Shown piece by piece: positions 11,901 to 22,686 of a stretch of DNA of 64,000 nt (within the stretch, counting starts at the first letter, position 1; the number at the start of each line of letters is the position of its first letter). This DNA comes from Chrysaora quinquecirrha (Eukaryota; Cnidaria; Scyphozoa; Semaeostomeae; Pelagiidae). The notes under the pieces are model-generated. The model was not told where the DNA came from and searched no databases. It worked only from the letters and a program-made list of their open reading frames with translations. The position numbers and the translations under genes were made by a program. The stretch covers positions 3,076,411 through 3,140,410 of the forward strand of contig JACTAT010000051.1 in assembly GCA_014526335.1 (NCBI GenBank), in the 5' to 3' direction.

Positions 11901-14900
11901 GGCTTTCTTTGTAAATTTGTGTGAAGGCTTGTACAGCATTACTTTCCATTGCTTGACCGTACTTTAAGGCTGGTAGCATTGGATTAACTTTTATTCTTCC
12001 AGCAATTTTGTCTATGACAGTTTTCATGTCAACATCTATTCCCTTCAATTTTCCTTTCCCAAACGTTTCCATCCTTGTTTTGATGTCATGTGCCTTAGAA
12101 GCACTTATCATGTGTTTTCGCACAGAAAACCACAAAGGGGTGATTGCCTGGCCCCTTGTATCTTTTTCTATTTTGGCAACTTGATCTGGAAAATACTCCA
12201 GATTGTAGCAAAATTCCTCTTGTGACTTTGACTTAGTAATGAAGTCATCAAGAGTGCAAATTTTTTCTTCTCCAGAAATTGGCTCATTGTCCATCTTTTT
12301 TTCTTTGTACTCGGCTGTAAATAAAATGGATTCAGCATCATTGCAGACTTGGTGGAGAGCATTTGCCACATCTTCAAAGGATAACTTTGTTTCCATATGT
12401 TTGACTGCATTAAACCTTTTTTTGGGTGAACAGTTTAGCTCAGCAGGCTTCTTTCCCTGACTCCCAAAAGTATTTCTACTCAGCTTGAGGTCTTTTATTT
12501 TTACCATCTTTACAAGTTTGCTTTTGGTCACAAGCAGTTGTTGTGCAGGCTGGATTTGTCAAACCCATTCTTACTGCTGCCTCAATCCTAAACAAGGCAG
12601 CAGCAACATGGTTACAGGTTTGTGAAATACCAGCCATGCAACTGCAATGTGCTTTCCGAGAGGTTTTTTAAGATCCCAAAGTGAATTCATCTAGAATTAA
12701 CTGTCACTGTTGACAGCAGATTTCTATGACAAACCACATCCTTCAGTGTTGAAACCAAACCACTAGGTTTTCAATGCTCGTAGCAATCTTGTATTGAATT
12801 GCATTTTGTCAAAATATTCTAATATTCCAATGCTGAAGCAAACGCCTGCTCATTGCATTACAAAAATGTTTAGGCCAATAATTAGCTAAGTAAAGCCGCT
12901 TGTTCAATACAATAAGCAGGGTTTTCGTGGGAAGAAAATTCAAGTTACCATAGCGAATCAATATCTAATGCAAATAGCATAAAAATAATAAAATAAACCG
13001 AAATTTCAACATATTCATTACTCCATAAACCCAAGATTCATTCACATGTCGCCGAAACGTGATTACATGGGTCGTTTCCAGATATTGAATAGGCCTATAT
13101 GCCTATTGGGTATTACATATTGCACATGCCCCGAAGCATTGTGGAGTGCATAACTCATCAACTGAATAGCTCAGATTCCAAATTTTCATTAATCTTTCTT
13201 TGATGTCTTTGACGAAGGTTCGGAACCCCGTTCGAACAGCACATTCCGAACAGCAGTGATCTTGCAACGCGCTTCACTCAAACTCAACACATCGAAATTA
13301 AAAATATTGTCCATCGCTTCCCCCTCCCCTAGCCACTAGCGGCCTCGCACGTTTTGGATTTAGCTTTTTTGCTTTTAAGACCTCTTCCACTGACTCTCAA
13401 GGTCTTAGCACTTTACACTTGCTTTCTTTAATGCTAATCAATCAAAATTAAACCCAAAAACCTTGCAGAATACATGCATTGCTTTGCTCGAAAGACTGGA
13501 GACGCTGCATGGGGCATACCAGCTTTGTAGGGAGTTTGAATGGCGTGTTTATCTAAAGGAATCGGAGATTAAATTCCCTTTCAGCATCACGCTATCTTTT
13601 CTGCAGTGTTTTGAAAAGTAAGTCTCATATTCAGAAAGAAAAGTTTCAGAAATTTTAATGCTAAGTGGGATGCTGGAATTTCTGCCACAATAATCACAAA
13701 ACTTTCAAACAGGCAGGCTAATGCGGCCTAATGCAAGATTAAATGCTTTAGAAATGCAAAGGAATTTCTTAACTCCAGCTGGTATGGGCCCGTTAGGGTT
13801 GCTTGAAAAGCTTCGGAGATGCCAGAGCTCCATTCGTAAAATATAAAATACTGCAGAATTAGCAGCACTGGTCGATTTTGTAGGATTTTGTATTCACACC
13901 AATCAACACGAAGTATTCTTGACCACGTGATAAAACCCATGGCATATGATTGGCAGATATCAAAGCACTCAAAAAAAGAATTTATGAATGAACGTGAAAT
14001 GTCCCTGCTTCAACGTGCAATCACGAGAGAAAAGATGATATTTAAATTGGCTTTCTAATATGTTTAGGTAAAAAAAGTTCACTATGTTTAAGAAACAAAC
14101 TTTTCACACGAAATCACGCCCATCTAAGTTATGAATCCAGAAGCTTTGCACTGGATCAAATAGCCTTATATGGATTATTCGAGACAATAGACGTATTGTA
14201 AGCCGAAGGCCTCGAAATATCCTGTCCCTCTGTCTGGAAATTCGCTACCAGTTAGAGCGAAAATTGGGTAAACCAAAGACGTAGACGATTCTAATTAAAA
14301 TCACAACAGTGTCAAAATAGATTCAGAAATTCATTTTAAAGAGACCTCGATTTGCCTAATTTATTTCCAACCTCAGACTATACTCAAAATCGATAAAAAA
14401 TCCCACAGACGATGGAAAATTTTTTACTGGTTTTTCAGCCACATCTAAAAGCAATCGGATCAGGTGATATTAAATTAGAATTTTTTGGGGGGTAAAAATG
14501 ATTTGCAAGGAATTATAATCTCGTATTAATGATAATACTTTGGGATTAGATCTTCATACTTTCCCAACATATTTCCAACATGTTCAGAATTTCATGAATG
14601 ATTTACAAGATAGCCTGCTGGTCAAAACGCTAGAAAGCTGTTTCGGATCGGGCCAAACCCTTATAATAATATAAAAGTGTGTACAACAGTGAGAGGTCGT
14701 GGGTTCGAGTCTTGTAGAAATCATTTTCCAGTCTTTTTATGCTGCAACCATAAAACCAAGAGAAGAAAAGAACGCTTTGTTTTTATTGAACAAGACTCTT
14801 GATTTGGTGTTGTGTGGGAGTGATCGAGGTATTGAGCTTATATCATTATTGAAAGGTCGTGGGTTCGAGTCTCGTAGAGATCATTTTCCAGTCTTCTTAT

Positions 14901-16599
14901 GCTGCAACCATAAAAACCACAGAAGAGTAGAACACTTTGTTTTCATTGAACCAGACTCTTGATATGTATTGTGGGAGTGGCCAAGGCGCTAAGCTCATGA
15001 TTGAACCCGGATTGAACGGTCATGAGTTCGAATCTCAACGACGTCACTTCCATAGCCATGCTGTCGATTTGGCTTTCCATCCTTCCGAGGTTTCAGTGCT
15101 AGAGCCTAATTTAACCGGACAACCTTGATAGAACGTTGATAGAACTAGACTATTGATATGGCAATGTGTCCGAGTACGGCATTCAACATATTCATCTTAT
15201 GATCGAGGTACCATTTAGGACAAGCACTCGCAGGTTCGAGTCTCTTCGACATCACGTTCCACAAGCATGCGGTTAGTTCGTTCACCAGTCCATCTTCGTA
15301 GGTGAAGTGAAAAGTGGAGGGGAAAGGGCGTGATAAAAAAATTGGGGAGTGGCACAACCAAGACGGCAAGCGGTATCCCAGGCCAGTCTTCAGAGGATGG
15401 CAGTACTCGATGTCATCCCGTGCATGCATAGGCCACTCCTTGTTCCTGACCTGCATTGACAGATAAAATTGCTTTCTTGCATGCAAGAGCTGGAGCCAAC
15501 TTGTCTCTCTTCTCAAAAAGGCAAGAGACTTCTCAGTAAACAATATAGCTTTGTCAAAACTAAAGGATTTCACGCAAAATGAACAAGATTTCGAGCTATG
15601 GTAGTCGGTATGATTGACCCTTCGGCTCAGACAACATTATCCGTATTATCTCACAAGAGACAAAAACTCTGGCGAAATAACATCAGACAGGCCTTAAACT
15701 TAGCAAGATATCGTCAATTTAAATAAGAAATTCGCAAGATCACCATATTTTAGCCTGTTTTAATTTCCTGCTAAATTAACGATACAATATAGAGTAAAAT
15801 TGATCGAGTTTTGAACAGAATAGATCGAGGAAGGCTTTGGTTTCTAAAACGAAGGGCTTAGCGCAACTGCATTTTGCCGTGTGGCACGCACTCAGATCAT
15901 TAAAACCCAAAGGTCGTGAGCTACAGAATGAAAGCAACGTCAAAGCGGTGTTGGGTAGAGTGAAAAGTCGTGAATGTCTGCGGTTGGACCACCTTTTCTT
16001 TACAGTCAGATAATTTGGAAGAGGGTTGTGTAAGCAAAGCAAAGGTCCAAGACCAGGTCCCCAGGTCCACGTTTTATTCAATTGTTTCTTAGGGAACTTT
16101 TTTGGTTGATGATTAACTGATTATGATTGCTTGATTGCATGATTATGATTGCTTGATTTAGTGATTACGATTGCTTGATTGTTTAATTTAATGGTTTTGA
16201 TTGCTTGATTGAATGATTATGATTGCTTGATTTAATGATTATGTTTGCTTGATTTAGTGATTGCGATTGCTTGATTTCAGGTCTTGCAGCATTGAATCTG
16301 ATGACAGTCATTTCTTGTATCACTTTTGCGATGCGTGGAGAGGATCATCAGGGTCCGGTGTTTACTCATGGCAATACAACGAGAAAGACGGAAAGTGGGA
16401 GAGACAGCTGATCGCAATTTTCACTGGAAATCGATGGAAAAGTGAAGATGAGTGGTTTCTTACAGCTAAGAACTTCAACGCAGCGGTGAAGATAACTCCT
16501 TCAAAATATGTTCAACTTTGTAAGTGGCTTGGCAAGTATGGTAAAAAACTTTGCTCTTACACGAAAGATGGAAAAATTCAACCAGAAAAATACGATTAG
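8982..16599 (+). CDS. PRSS23: PRSS23-like secreted serine protease, two coding exons
   Basis: Exon 1 is 8982-9868 and exon 2 is 16281-16599; the junction TAC AG|G TCT restores WYR-SC in frame, giving 401 residues (human PRSS23 is 383). The N-terminus has a signal-like hydrophobic stretch (residues about 13-33). A pro-region ends at the strongly basic KKRKKRRKR (141-149), a likely processing site. The trypsin-like domain shows LTAAHC (catalytic His196), CFDYALLRL (Asp248) and GSSGSGVY (Ser319). PRSS35-type proteins carry Thr at that Ser position, so the intact Ser favours PRSS23 and an active enzyme. The C-terminal FNAAVKITPSKYVQLC also matches the PRSS23/35 family. The ATG at 9003 is an alternative start. 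The acceptor of exon 2 directly follows a GATTGCTTGATT minisatellite. Substrate unknown. Confidence 0.93.
9921..11333 (+). pseudogene. Decayed THAP-DDE transposase of an ISL2EU-type DNA transposon
   Basis: Read across frames, 9921-10190 gives a THAP zinc finger: KKWIRLINRTTRRN, the C-x2-H part VCSKHF, then NPFPT. A coiled linker follows at 10169-10441. A DDE_4-type catalytic domain runs from about 10442 to 11333, with the first Asp in CIIDCSEV, the second in MADRGF and the Glu in HVERAINRLK. The gene is broken: a shift in the THAP domain, stops at 10441-10510, and a stop/shift after SDCYGG at about 10984. ISL2EU elements are known (from recall of Repbase) to encode such a transposase plus a YqaJ nuclease, which is found convergent next door. 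Terminal inverted repeats were not located. The element lies inside the PRSS23-like intron. Confidence 0.82.
11491..12675 (-). pseudogene. SWIM + YqaJ-type nuclease of the same ISL2EU-type transposon
   Basis: An open frame at 11491-12531 (346 codons, opening on GTG rather than ATG) reads as a lambda-exonuclease/YqaJ fold: MISASKAHDIKTR, a long helical part, KYGQAMESNAVQAF, FVGGSPDRII (catalytic Asp) and CLEVKCP (Glu-x-Lys), then a C-terminal FFVWTTHG block. Upstream at about 12600-12665, in another frame, HCSCMAGISQTCNHVAAALF is a SWIM zinc finger (C-x-C-x7-C-x-H). The two parts are separated by a frameshift near 12520, so the copy is probably dead although most of the nuclease is open. The 3' end lies 158 bp from the transposase 3' end, tail to tail. 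Confidence 0.82.
12690..14640. other. Intron sequence without recognised features
   Basis: AT-rich PRSS23-like intron. The first few hundred bases probably still belong to the ISL2EU-type element. I see no coding match; the 70-codon minus ORF at 13728-13940 has no family signature. Confidence 0.5.
14690..15265 (+). repeat. Tandem tRNA-like (Pol III) repeats, four units
   Basis: B-box-like GGTTCGAGTC / GAGTTCGAATC sites occur at about 14701, 14861, 15024 and 15232 (steps of 160, 163 and 208 bp). Units 1 and 2 share AGAAATCATTTTCCAGTCTT and TATGCTGCAACCATAAAA. Units 2-4 begin with tRNA-Ser/Leu-like A boxes such as GTGGCCAAGGCGCTAAG. No unit folds as an intact tRNA: the acceptor stems are not complementary. 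Best read as a tRNA-derived SINE that has become tandem. Confidence 0.7.
16100..16278 (+). repeat. Minisatellite GATTATGATTGCTT next to the PRSS23 exon 2 acceptor
   Basis: Seven or so imperfect units of GATTATGATTGCTTGATT(T/G), each about 28 bp or half that, run directly into TTGATTTCAG, the acceptor of exon 2. The repeat supplies the branch-point and pyrimidine region of the splice site. Confidence 0.85.
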
Positions 16600-17029
16600 A
16601 TCATTTCTATGTTATTTAGCATATTTTCTATGAAATTTAGCAAAAGAATAGGCGTAAGAACACGACTAAAAACTGCAAACCCCAAGCTAGTCAATCACTA
16701 CTGTCGTAATAGCTTTTAGAGTTTGCAAGGGGAGACACGGAGTCAAATCCGAGAACCAAACCATAAGACCAAGCAAACCAACAAAGGTTAACTAGGTAAT
16801 TAACTAACAAACTATTGCTGGCAACAGAGTCAGGAAAAGGTTACGGTCACACGGTCATTGACCGGAGGAAGCTCAGTTAGAACAAAGGAAAATATTTTGC
16901 CACACCCGAAACACGCCTATTTTTCATTGTTAAGTGAGGAAGGTTTTAACTACTGGTATTTTTGTCTGGAGGAAGGTTGAACACTTTTCTGGAGTCTGGC
17001 TGGCAAACTAGTCAACTAAATGAAGGACT

Positions 17030-17117
17030 AGCTTACTAAATTATATACTAACCAACCAACAAACAAAACGACCCATAAACTATCAAAATAACTAACTAAC
17101 TGACTAACTAATAAATC

Positions 17118-17151
<34 letters not shown>

Positions 17152-17275
17152 ACAACTAACTATTAACTAACTAACTAACTGTAGCTAACTAACATACTAA
17201 TTAACAAGCTAGCTAGCTAGCTAACTAACTCACTAACTAGCTGACTAGCAAATTAAATAACGAACTAACGAAATA
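17030..17275. repeat. (CTAA)n tetranucleotide region
   Basis: Imperfect runs of ACTAACTAACTAAC with variants such as GCTAGCTAGC, downstream of the PRSS23-like gene. Confidence 0.9.
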
Positions 17276-17289
17276 TCTAACTGGCTAAC

Positions 17290-18185
17290 TTGCCCGAGAT
17301 TAAGCCTGGCCAAAAGTGTCACCTTCATTCATGCTCTCTGTACATCGAGTAAGGGAAGAGGGGAACATATTGTGCAGAACGGAACCTTGACCAATGCCCT
17401 CTCTCTAACGGTAATGTAGCTATCCCCGTCACTCTGACTTTGAACCTGGAATTCTCTTTGTCTTATTAACGTGTCAGCTCAAAACCGAGAAATCCAAAGG
17501 AGCCTGTTTTATAGAAAAGGTCCCTTCAGATGAGCGGAGAGAATATAAATCATTCTAAGACAGCGTCATAAGAAATCCATTCTAAATTCCATTAACTTTC
17601 GAGAAGCCATACAGTTAAGACTAAAAAGATCCCTATTAATTGATATCAGACAAACTATCTAAAGGGATAAATACAGGCTTAAGGGGTGAGGCACTTTGAC
17701 CCAGACCTTTCATCTTGTAGAGCATCGAGAATTATTAGGCCAACAAGATATAATGATATCTCTTAATGCGCTCATCTCACACAAGATGGCGCTGTCCTCA
17801 GTGAAACTGTTGCTTGTTTTCTTTACTTTATTGACTTTTAGTAATCTGTTCAGCTCATGATACGACTTCTGACCCCAAGTCCTCAGTTCGAAAGGCTAAA
17901 TAAAACTCAACTTCGGATCCGAGATAAAAATAGTTTCAGTGATTTTATTTATTGAACTTTTCATGAATATTTTCCTGATTTTGAATAGTTATGACTTCTG
18001 AATTGTTTGATATGCAGGGAAAAGTTGATGGGTTCTTAATCAAAAAAGGATTTTCAACCAATTACAATGATCCTTTATTTTAAATTCTGGAAAATACGGC
18101 CTAGGTTACCGAAAATCGGGCTCTGGTGCCCCCCCTGGTGCCCTGACTAATAAAATCGTCACTGGCAAATCTGACCGCTAGACAT
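17290..18185. other. Intergenic, nothing recognised
   Basis: Downstream of the PRSS23-like stop codon. I see no ORF or repeat of note; its transcript 3' end was not identified. Confidence 0.5.
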
Positions 18186-18189
18186 CTAA

Positions 18190-18430
18190 GGCCCTGACCA
18201 AATGATCAAACGATGTTTTTCAAAAATTTGAAATTTGCTCGTTCGATGTTTTCGCAAGCGTTCATAAACATTTTTTGCTTGACGTGAGCAAAAATGTTTC
18301 TGACCAGCATTGTTTTGCGACGTGGCCAAACTGTAAAACACTTTTTTTTTGTAAAACACTTGCTTGACAAGCATATTTCAAATGTTTGACAAATGTCTGA
18401 CAAACAATGTTTGATCTTTAGGCCAGGCTC
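18190..18430. mobile_element. MITE family A, copy 2
   Basis: Begins GGCCCTGACCAAATGATCAA, ends TTTGATCTTTAGGCCAGGCTC, with CAAATGTTTGAC-type words inside. Two small minus ORFs here are incidental. Confidence 0.8.
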
Positions 18431-18902
18431 TAACAGCTTTAGCTGAATTGATAATATTTCCAAATAATCAGAAAAATTGATATCTGTTTGTTTTTGCTGA
18501 CTATGAATTTGCTTAGAATTTTACTTCTGTATCTATATATTTTAGCGTTGACTAAATTTTTGAAACGAACTGGTAAATATATTTATTAGAGACTGAAACT
18601 TGTATGAATTAGAAATTTCATTCAAAATGTATTGAGTAATTTTAAGAAAACTGATTATGTTTTTAAAAGCCTTTTATTTATTAGGCCAGAACATTAATCA
18701 ATTCCGATAAAAATAATATTATTCGAATAATATTTCATTTTTAATTGTTATTAATTTTTGTTATTATACATTATTGATTAAAAATATCAATATTCCGATT
18801 GATACATTGTTATCATCACGATTCAATGCACTTAAAGAAATGTTGAATCTTTCTGCACTCAACTGAAAGCAAAGAGACGCCCCCCTTTTACTCAAAACCC
18901 CA

Positions 18903-19400
18903 GCAAGTTTTGGCGCCAAAATTCAAACCCAGTGAGCGTAAACAAGACGGCTAATTTTCGGAAGCAAAATTTCCAAGTTTTTAGTTTTACAAGTTCTATT
19001 TTTCTATGATCATCGGTCGTTTTTGTATCGTATAACACCAAAAACGAATTTGTGGCACATCTGAAAGATAGACCGAGTGAGACGCAGCCTAGCCAGGCAG
19101 TCGGTAGCAAGTTTTGGCGCCAAAACTGAAATCGAGAAAGAGTCAACAAAATGGCTAACTTTTGGAGGCAAAAATTCCAAGTCTTTAGTTTAAAGGTTCT
19201 ATTCTTCTATGACCATCCGTCACTTTTGTATTGTATACCACCAAAGTCGAATTTGTGGCACATCTGGAAGTTAAACTGAGTGAGGCGCGGCCTAGGTAGA
19301 CACACGGTAGTATTTTTGGCGCCAAAGCTCAAATAAAGAAATAGTAAGAAAGACGGCTGAAGGAAAAATTTGTGGCAGAAAAGTCGAAATCCCAATTAAA
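18903..19400. repeat. Three tandem units of about 203 bp centred on TTTTGGCGCCAAA
   Basis: GGCGCC cores lie at 18912, 19116 and 19318 (steps 204 and 202). Each is followed by CAAGACGGCTAA/AAATGGCTAA-like text, and GAATTTGTGGCACATCTG recurs within units 1 and 2. Apparently intergenic. TTTGGCGC resembles an E2F site, but repetition alone explains it. Confidence 0.85.
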
Positions 19401-19823
19401 TGGGTGACTCCTACACAAGGCTGCTTGCTAAGAACTTTTGTTGAAGGGACTGGGAACGTTAAAGGCACCGTATCATCTCGTTCTAAATGTGATTAATGTG
19501 TTAGGCCCACAAATTGATTTGACATTACTTGGCTTTCAAGATCAGACACGGGATAAACATCATCTTAAAAAATATTGATCGAATAAAAATAACAAGATAT
19601 TTTTGAATATAAGAATTGATTTGATAGACTTAAAGCTAGAAAAACATGTTCTTATCGTTGTAACCGTCAAATCCAGATTTATAATCGAATGATTAAATAA
19701 CCCATATTTAATCCTACAACTGAAAATTGAGTGTACTATCCAAATCCAGTCAGTGAATTATACTAGACTCCTTACTGGGTCATGTGACACTGAGACGACA
19801 AGGATATGCGAGTCTTTTCTTAA

Positions 19824-20080
19824 GACACCGGCCAATCAATCAAACACTGTTTCTCAAACATTTGAAATATGTTTGTCAAGCGAAATGCTGACAAAAAATT
19901 GCAAACAATTTCCCACAAATATTTTCGCCTGCGGTTTTTTTCTTGAAATTTTTCAAAAGCGTTGCCCAGCAAATTCTGCTTGTAAATCAATGTTTTGTGC
20001 TGTCGCTAAACGTTCAAACATTGTTTGAAAGCAAATTTATAAATGTTTGACTAGCCATGTTTGGTCGTTCAGAAAGGGCC
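19824..20080. mobile_element. MITE family A, copy 3 (diverged)
   Basis: CGGCCAATCAATCAAACACTG at the left and TTTGGTCGTTCAGAAAGGGCC at the right, with AAACATTTGAAATATG and TTCAAACATTG words inside. Confidence 0.72.
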
Positions 20081-20329
20081 TAAAGGCCCAGCAACACACT
20101 CCTCCTTTCTCTCATTAGACTTTAATACACTCAGCCCCCAGCCTAGGCCATTTGCTAGTCCTAAAAGTGTCACTGCTTTCAACAACTACAACAACATTCT
20201 GAAGGAACGTTTGGCTGAAATGGGGCTAGGGTGCTAGGAGCTACGTGAACAGAGCTTTACTGTGCATGCCAACAGTTATCGCTATTGAATTGAATTGCTG
20301 GACGCTAAACTAACTGACATAAGACAGAA

Positions 20330-21216
20330 GCGAACAACAACAACATCAATTCAATTCAATGTGAGCGAAATTTAGGGACTTGGGAATCAAGTCTACTAAA
20401 CCGGCTGACCGTTGAGAATTCGAGGGTACGCGTTTGGTGACAAGGCCTGGTGAGGCTCCAAGTAATGACTGAAACTCTTACAGTAACGGCCACCTTAAGC
20501 AACAACAAGAACAACCATTTACATTTACAAATTGAAATGGATGGCCCAATATTCAGGATTTCTGAGCGACTTGTCTATCCGATTGGCCTAAATTGCGAAA
20601 TTATCCAGCAATGCAGTTGAATATCAGATCATGCTCACCCCTATTGCTCTCAAAGTATCTTGTCTGCGGTAAACTCAATCATGTGCTGACAATTGAAATG
20701 TGCTAATCAATCCGCCCTAATCAATCCGATTACCAAACTGTTAGTTTGTACATGTTAAAATCATGTTAAGAAGAAAGAATTGCAAACCGAAAGTTTGTTG
20801 TTTTATTTTTATGTTTCGATGTCATCCTGCAGTTTGCTCAAAATATTCAAAAGCAAGTCTGACCTGACTCAAAATTTACATGATATTATGATGATTTTTT
20901 CAGCAATAGCAGAAAACGATGAGCTGTATATATTTTTGATATATCTTAAAACCGACAGGTTAATATTAATAAGCATTTTCATATGAATTTATTTCAAATA
21001 TTTCTCAGCTTTGTCGAGTCGAGTTGGAAACACAGCAAAAAGTGAGATGAGAGAGATTTCTGTCGGGGGGACGCCACATCTTTAGCCGAACAGAATAATG
21101 GAAACGAGGCAGCAAATTTCAATCCACTTTCGCAAAACGAAAGGGAATGATAGACTTGCTTCCCAAGTCCCTAACTTTCGCTCACATTGAATTGAATTGA
21201 TGTTGTTGTTGTTCGC
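20330..21216. mobile_element. Foldback element with 65 bp inverted arms
   Basis: The left arm 20330-20394 (GCGAACAACAACAACATC..) and the right arm 21152-21216 (..GATGTTGTTGTTGTTCGC) are inverse complements with very few mismatches; both contain AATTGAATTGAATTG-type text and GGGACTTGGGAA. The 757 bp between them hold no convincing ORF. A related AATTGAATTG motif occurs at 61518 and, inverted, at 62304. Confidence 0.8.
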
Positions 21217-21219
21217 TAC

Positions 21220-22680
21220 AGTCAGGGACTTGTTTCCTTTTATCATCTGAAAGTGGTATGAAAGTGGCAGCCCGCACCAAAAAATTGGTGCACCAATCAG
21301 AGAGCAGCATTTCGATTATAAGCATTCTGATTGGTTGATTTAGCGATTTCAACCCGCAAAGAGGCATTTGCCGTTTATTTTTCTGAAAATGTGACCCCCC
21401 AGGATTACACGAGAACTTTTGTCGGCAATGGAGGCCGGCCTAAACTTGCAAATCTTGGGTGCTATGCTTGGTTGCTACGGGACAATGTCCTGGCATTCAT
21501 TACACAAAATACCTTCCGCAATCCTCTGTTCTAAGACAGAAATTGAGTCAAGATCTGAGGTGCAAGATAAAGGGATAAGTATTGCGGCAAGGAAATTGGG
21601 CGTTTCTTTTCGCAATGTAATCCATAAAAAGTGAATGTAATCGAGTTCAGAAGTCAAGCTTATCAGTTATCATGTTCAAAACCAATGAAATAACAATACG
21701 CGTCTGTAAAAGATGACATGATGACCAAACCCATTGTGAAAATTCAAGGTACAATGCCACAATAACAGAGAAGAGACAACTCAAATCTTCCATATAGATG
21801 ATTGCCTACAGCTAAGATGGATGTTTCGAGAGATAATACAATCTTCTGAATGTAAGTTGAAAATGGATAGGATTGCTTTATAGATAAGCATAAAAAGAAA
21901 TAGGTCTTATTAGCTGGTATCGACATTATGCGGTTGAAAAACATTGATGGAAAAACCGCCATTGACCACCAGAAAACCAATCCCAATTGGTAATGATATC
22001 AAAATGCTAAGACTGCAAACTTTTGTGGGCCTAAAGTGAAAATCACGAGAAAAAGGAGCTAACCCCCGTGACTGAATGGCCAAAGAGGGCATAGACAAAC
22101 CCTTGTAAAGACTGGTAAGGGGGTAAAGAAGAACGTCGTCCACATCGCAAGACACGGCACAAACGCCTTCCTCAAATTCCAACCGGCGAATGATTTTACG
22201 CACAGCGTCCAATTAGCCCTGGGGAAGAGGTTAGGTGAAAACGGACTGAAAGGCCTGGGCCGAAATTTCTGTTGACAGTGATGTAATCTAGCCTCGTTTT
22301 CACGATGCTTTGAAACGCTGTATTTCCGCTGAATTTACAGAACTTTTCGAATTTCACTATTAGCTACGTTTTCTGAAGTACAGTACTCTGTAAACCAAAT
22401 TAAAAAGAAAGTGTATAGAAAGAAAGGCAGGGTATTAAGCAGAAATATCTAAGATATTCTGGTTTAAGTAAAAACATTGTCAATACTGCTATCATGTAAA
22501 AAATTGTCAATTTAGTGCTTTAAGCTGCGCTTTAGGACAAAAAGCCTAACGCGATTTTCATACCAGAGAAATTGTGCGTATAAAAGTACACTGAAAATTC
22601 TATTGTGCATCTTGAAACTATATGTCCGTTGTGGTGTACGAGAACCCACACTTATAATAGAGGATAGTGTTAGTAGAAAA
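21220..22680. other. Region downstream of the ACSL gene, nothing recognised
   Basis: Separates the foldback from the ACSL stop codon. Short ORFs on both strands lack family signatures. The ACSL 3' UTR must lie at the right end of this stretch, but no clear AATAAA was picked out. Confidence 0.45.
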
Positions 22681-22686
22681 TTCAGA

